DNA from: Limisphaerales bacterium
GTDB lineage: Bacteria > Verrucomicrobiota > Verrucomicrobiia > Limisphaerales > PALSA-1396
Assembly: GCA_003140275.1 (NCBI GenBank)
Contig: PLJQ01000295.1
Location: forward strand, 1-6,522
Length of the DNA: 6,522 nt
Reading direction: 5' to 3'
The notes beneath the pieces are model-generated. The model had not been told where the DNA came from. It saw only the letters and a program-made list of their open reading frames with translations, and searched no databases. This document shows, piece by piece, positions 5,917 through 6,522 of this stretch. Position 1 is the stretch's first letter. The number at the start of each line of letters is the position of its first letter. A program made the translations under genes and the position numbers.

Positions 5917-6522
5917 TTAAATCCAGTTTTTCCGAAGCAGCCACATCTTGATGAGTTGTGTCAGCCCGACGTAACAGACCAGCGTGACCGCAAGCAGCGG
6001 CCAGAACTGCCACGGCAGCGGTACAAATCCCAAATACTGCGCCAGGGGCGAAAACGGCAGCCACGCGCCGATTCCCATGATGGCAAACGTCGTCAGCGTC
6101 AACTGCCAACTCGCGCGCGATTGGATGAACGGAATCTGGTTGGTGCGGATGACGTGGACGATGAGTGTCTGTGTCATCAGCGATTCGACGAACCAGCCGG
6201 TGCTGAACAGCGCGGCGGCATAGCTGTGGTCGGGGTCGGTGACGCTGGCGAAACGCGCGGCCAGTTCCGGCGGCGCGGCCAAAGCCGCGTTGCTGCATTT
6301 GAAGAAAAACCACATCACCGCATAGGTTGTGTAATCGAAAACAGAACTGATCGGACCGATGCACAGGATGAACCGGGAGATTTCACCCATGTGCCACGGA
6401 CGCGGCTTGGAGATGACCGCCGAGCCGACGTTGTCCGTCGGAATCGGCACTTGCGAAAAATCGTAAAGCAGATTGTTTGACAGAACCTGAATCGGCTGCA
6501 TCGGCAGAAAAGGCAGCCACGC
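5917..6522 (-). CDS. mgtA: Magnesium-translocating P-type ATPase, C-terminal 201 residues (partial)
   Basis: This is the last part of an MgtA/MgtB-type P3B ATPase, which imports Mg2+ across the inner membrane using ATP. The gene continues past the right edge. The visible part is the C-terminal membrane domain. It begins AWLPFLPMQPIQVLSNNLLY, then DFSQVPIPTDNV (compare 'NLMYDISQ' in E. coli MgtA). These follow in order: KPRPWHMGEISRFILCIGPI, SSVFDYTTYAVMWFFF, GWFVESLMTQTLIVHVIRT, IPFIQSRAS, LPFSPLAQYLGFVPLP and a last helix ending WLLRKNWI. This order and several phrases closely follow the E. coli MgtA C-terminus as I recall it. The catalytic DKTGT, nucleotide-binding and actuator domains would lie outside the window. 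The loop between WFFF and GWFVES (about residues 75-108 of the visible part) is longer than in E. coli. MgtA and MgtB cannot be told apart here, so the symbol is provisional. The small membrane protein gene follows after nine bases. Confidence 0.93.
   Translation of the reverse strand, partial: AWLPFLPMQPIQVLSNNLLYDFSQVPIPTDNVGSAVISKPRPWHMGEISRFILCIGPISSVFDYTTYAVMWFFFKCSNAALAAPPELAARFASVTDPDHSYAAALFSTGWFVESLMTQTLIVHVIRTNQIPFIQSRASWQLTLTTFAIMGIGAWLPFSPLAQYLGFVPLPWQFWPLLAVTLVCYVGLTQLIKMWLLRKNWI

Noticed and set aside
5956..6480. 174-codon plus-strand frame opposite the Mg2+ ATPase
   Set aside because: The minus strand encodes an unmistakable MgtA C-terminus. The plus-strand translation is Arg-rich with no motifs.

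Overview
The window most likely comes from a verrucomicrobial bacterium of the Pedosphaera/Limisphaerales type, moderately GC-rich. This rests on protein style, not on a marker gene. The evidence is: large exported Asn/Thr-rich, Cys-rich multidomain proteins; a C-terminal domain with the pattern 'YSIEFRTNL..GSWTTL...RFYRAV' that is very common at the ends of secreted proteins in that phylum; an HTH protein ending in 'LGYDP'; and an integrase fragment resembling integrases common in these genomes.

Layout, left to right. (1) 1-275, minus: the 5' part of a small XRE-like helix-turn-helix protein that runs off the left edge. It has no complete ORF in the window because it is cut by the edge. (2) 276-751: about 475 bases in which I find no convincing gene. 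(3) 763-3135 and 3169-5337, plus: two tandem paralogous exported proteins. They share the same domain order: signal peptide, a flavodoxin/amidotransferase-like N-terminal module, an invasin-type Ig domain, a duplicated Cys-rich module, and a second bacterial Ig domain. Only the first copy carries the extra C-terminal domain. (4) 5402-5686, plus: a remnant of the N-terminal (core-binding) part of a tyrosine recombinase with no catalytic domain. (5) 5683-5907 and 5917-6522, minus: a small two-helix membrane protein directly downstream of the 3' end of a magnesium-translocating P-type ATPase (MgtA/MgtB type), which enters from the right edge.

The two large genes are 33 bases apart and probably co-transcribed. 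Both products should leave the cytoplasm, and their many shared cysteines suggest disulfide-stabilised surface or periplasmic proteins. Nothing in the sequence gives a substrate or partner, so their role is unknown. An HTH gene on one side and an integrase remnant on the other suggest that the twin genes lie in an accessory segment next to a housekeeping magnesium-transport operon. The most unusual content is this twin-gene locus and the way its two copies have diverged, in paired cysteines and in presence or absence of the C-terminal domain.
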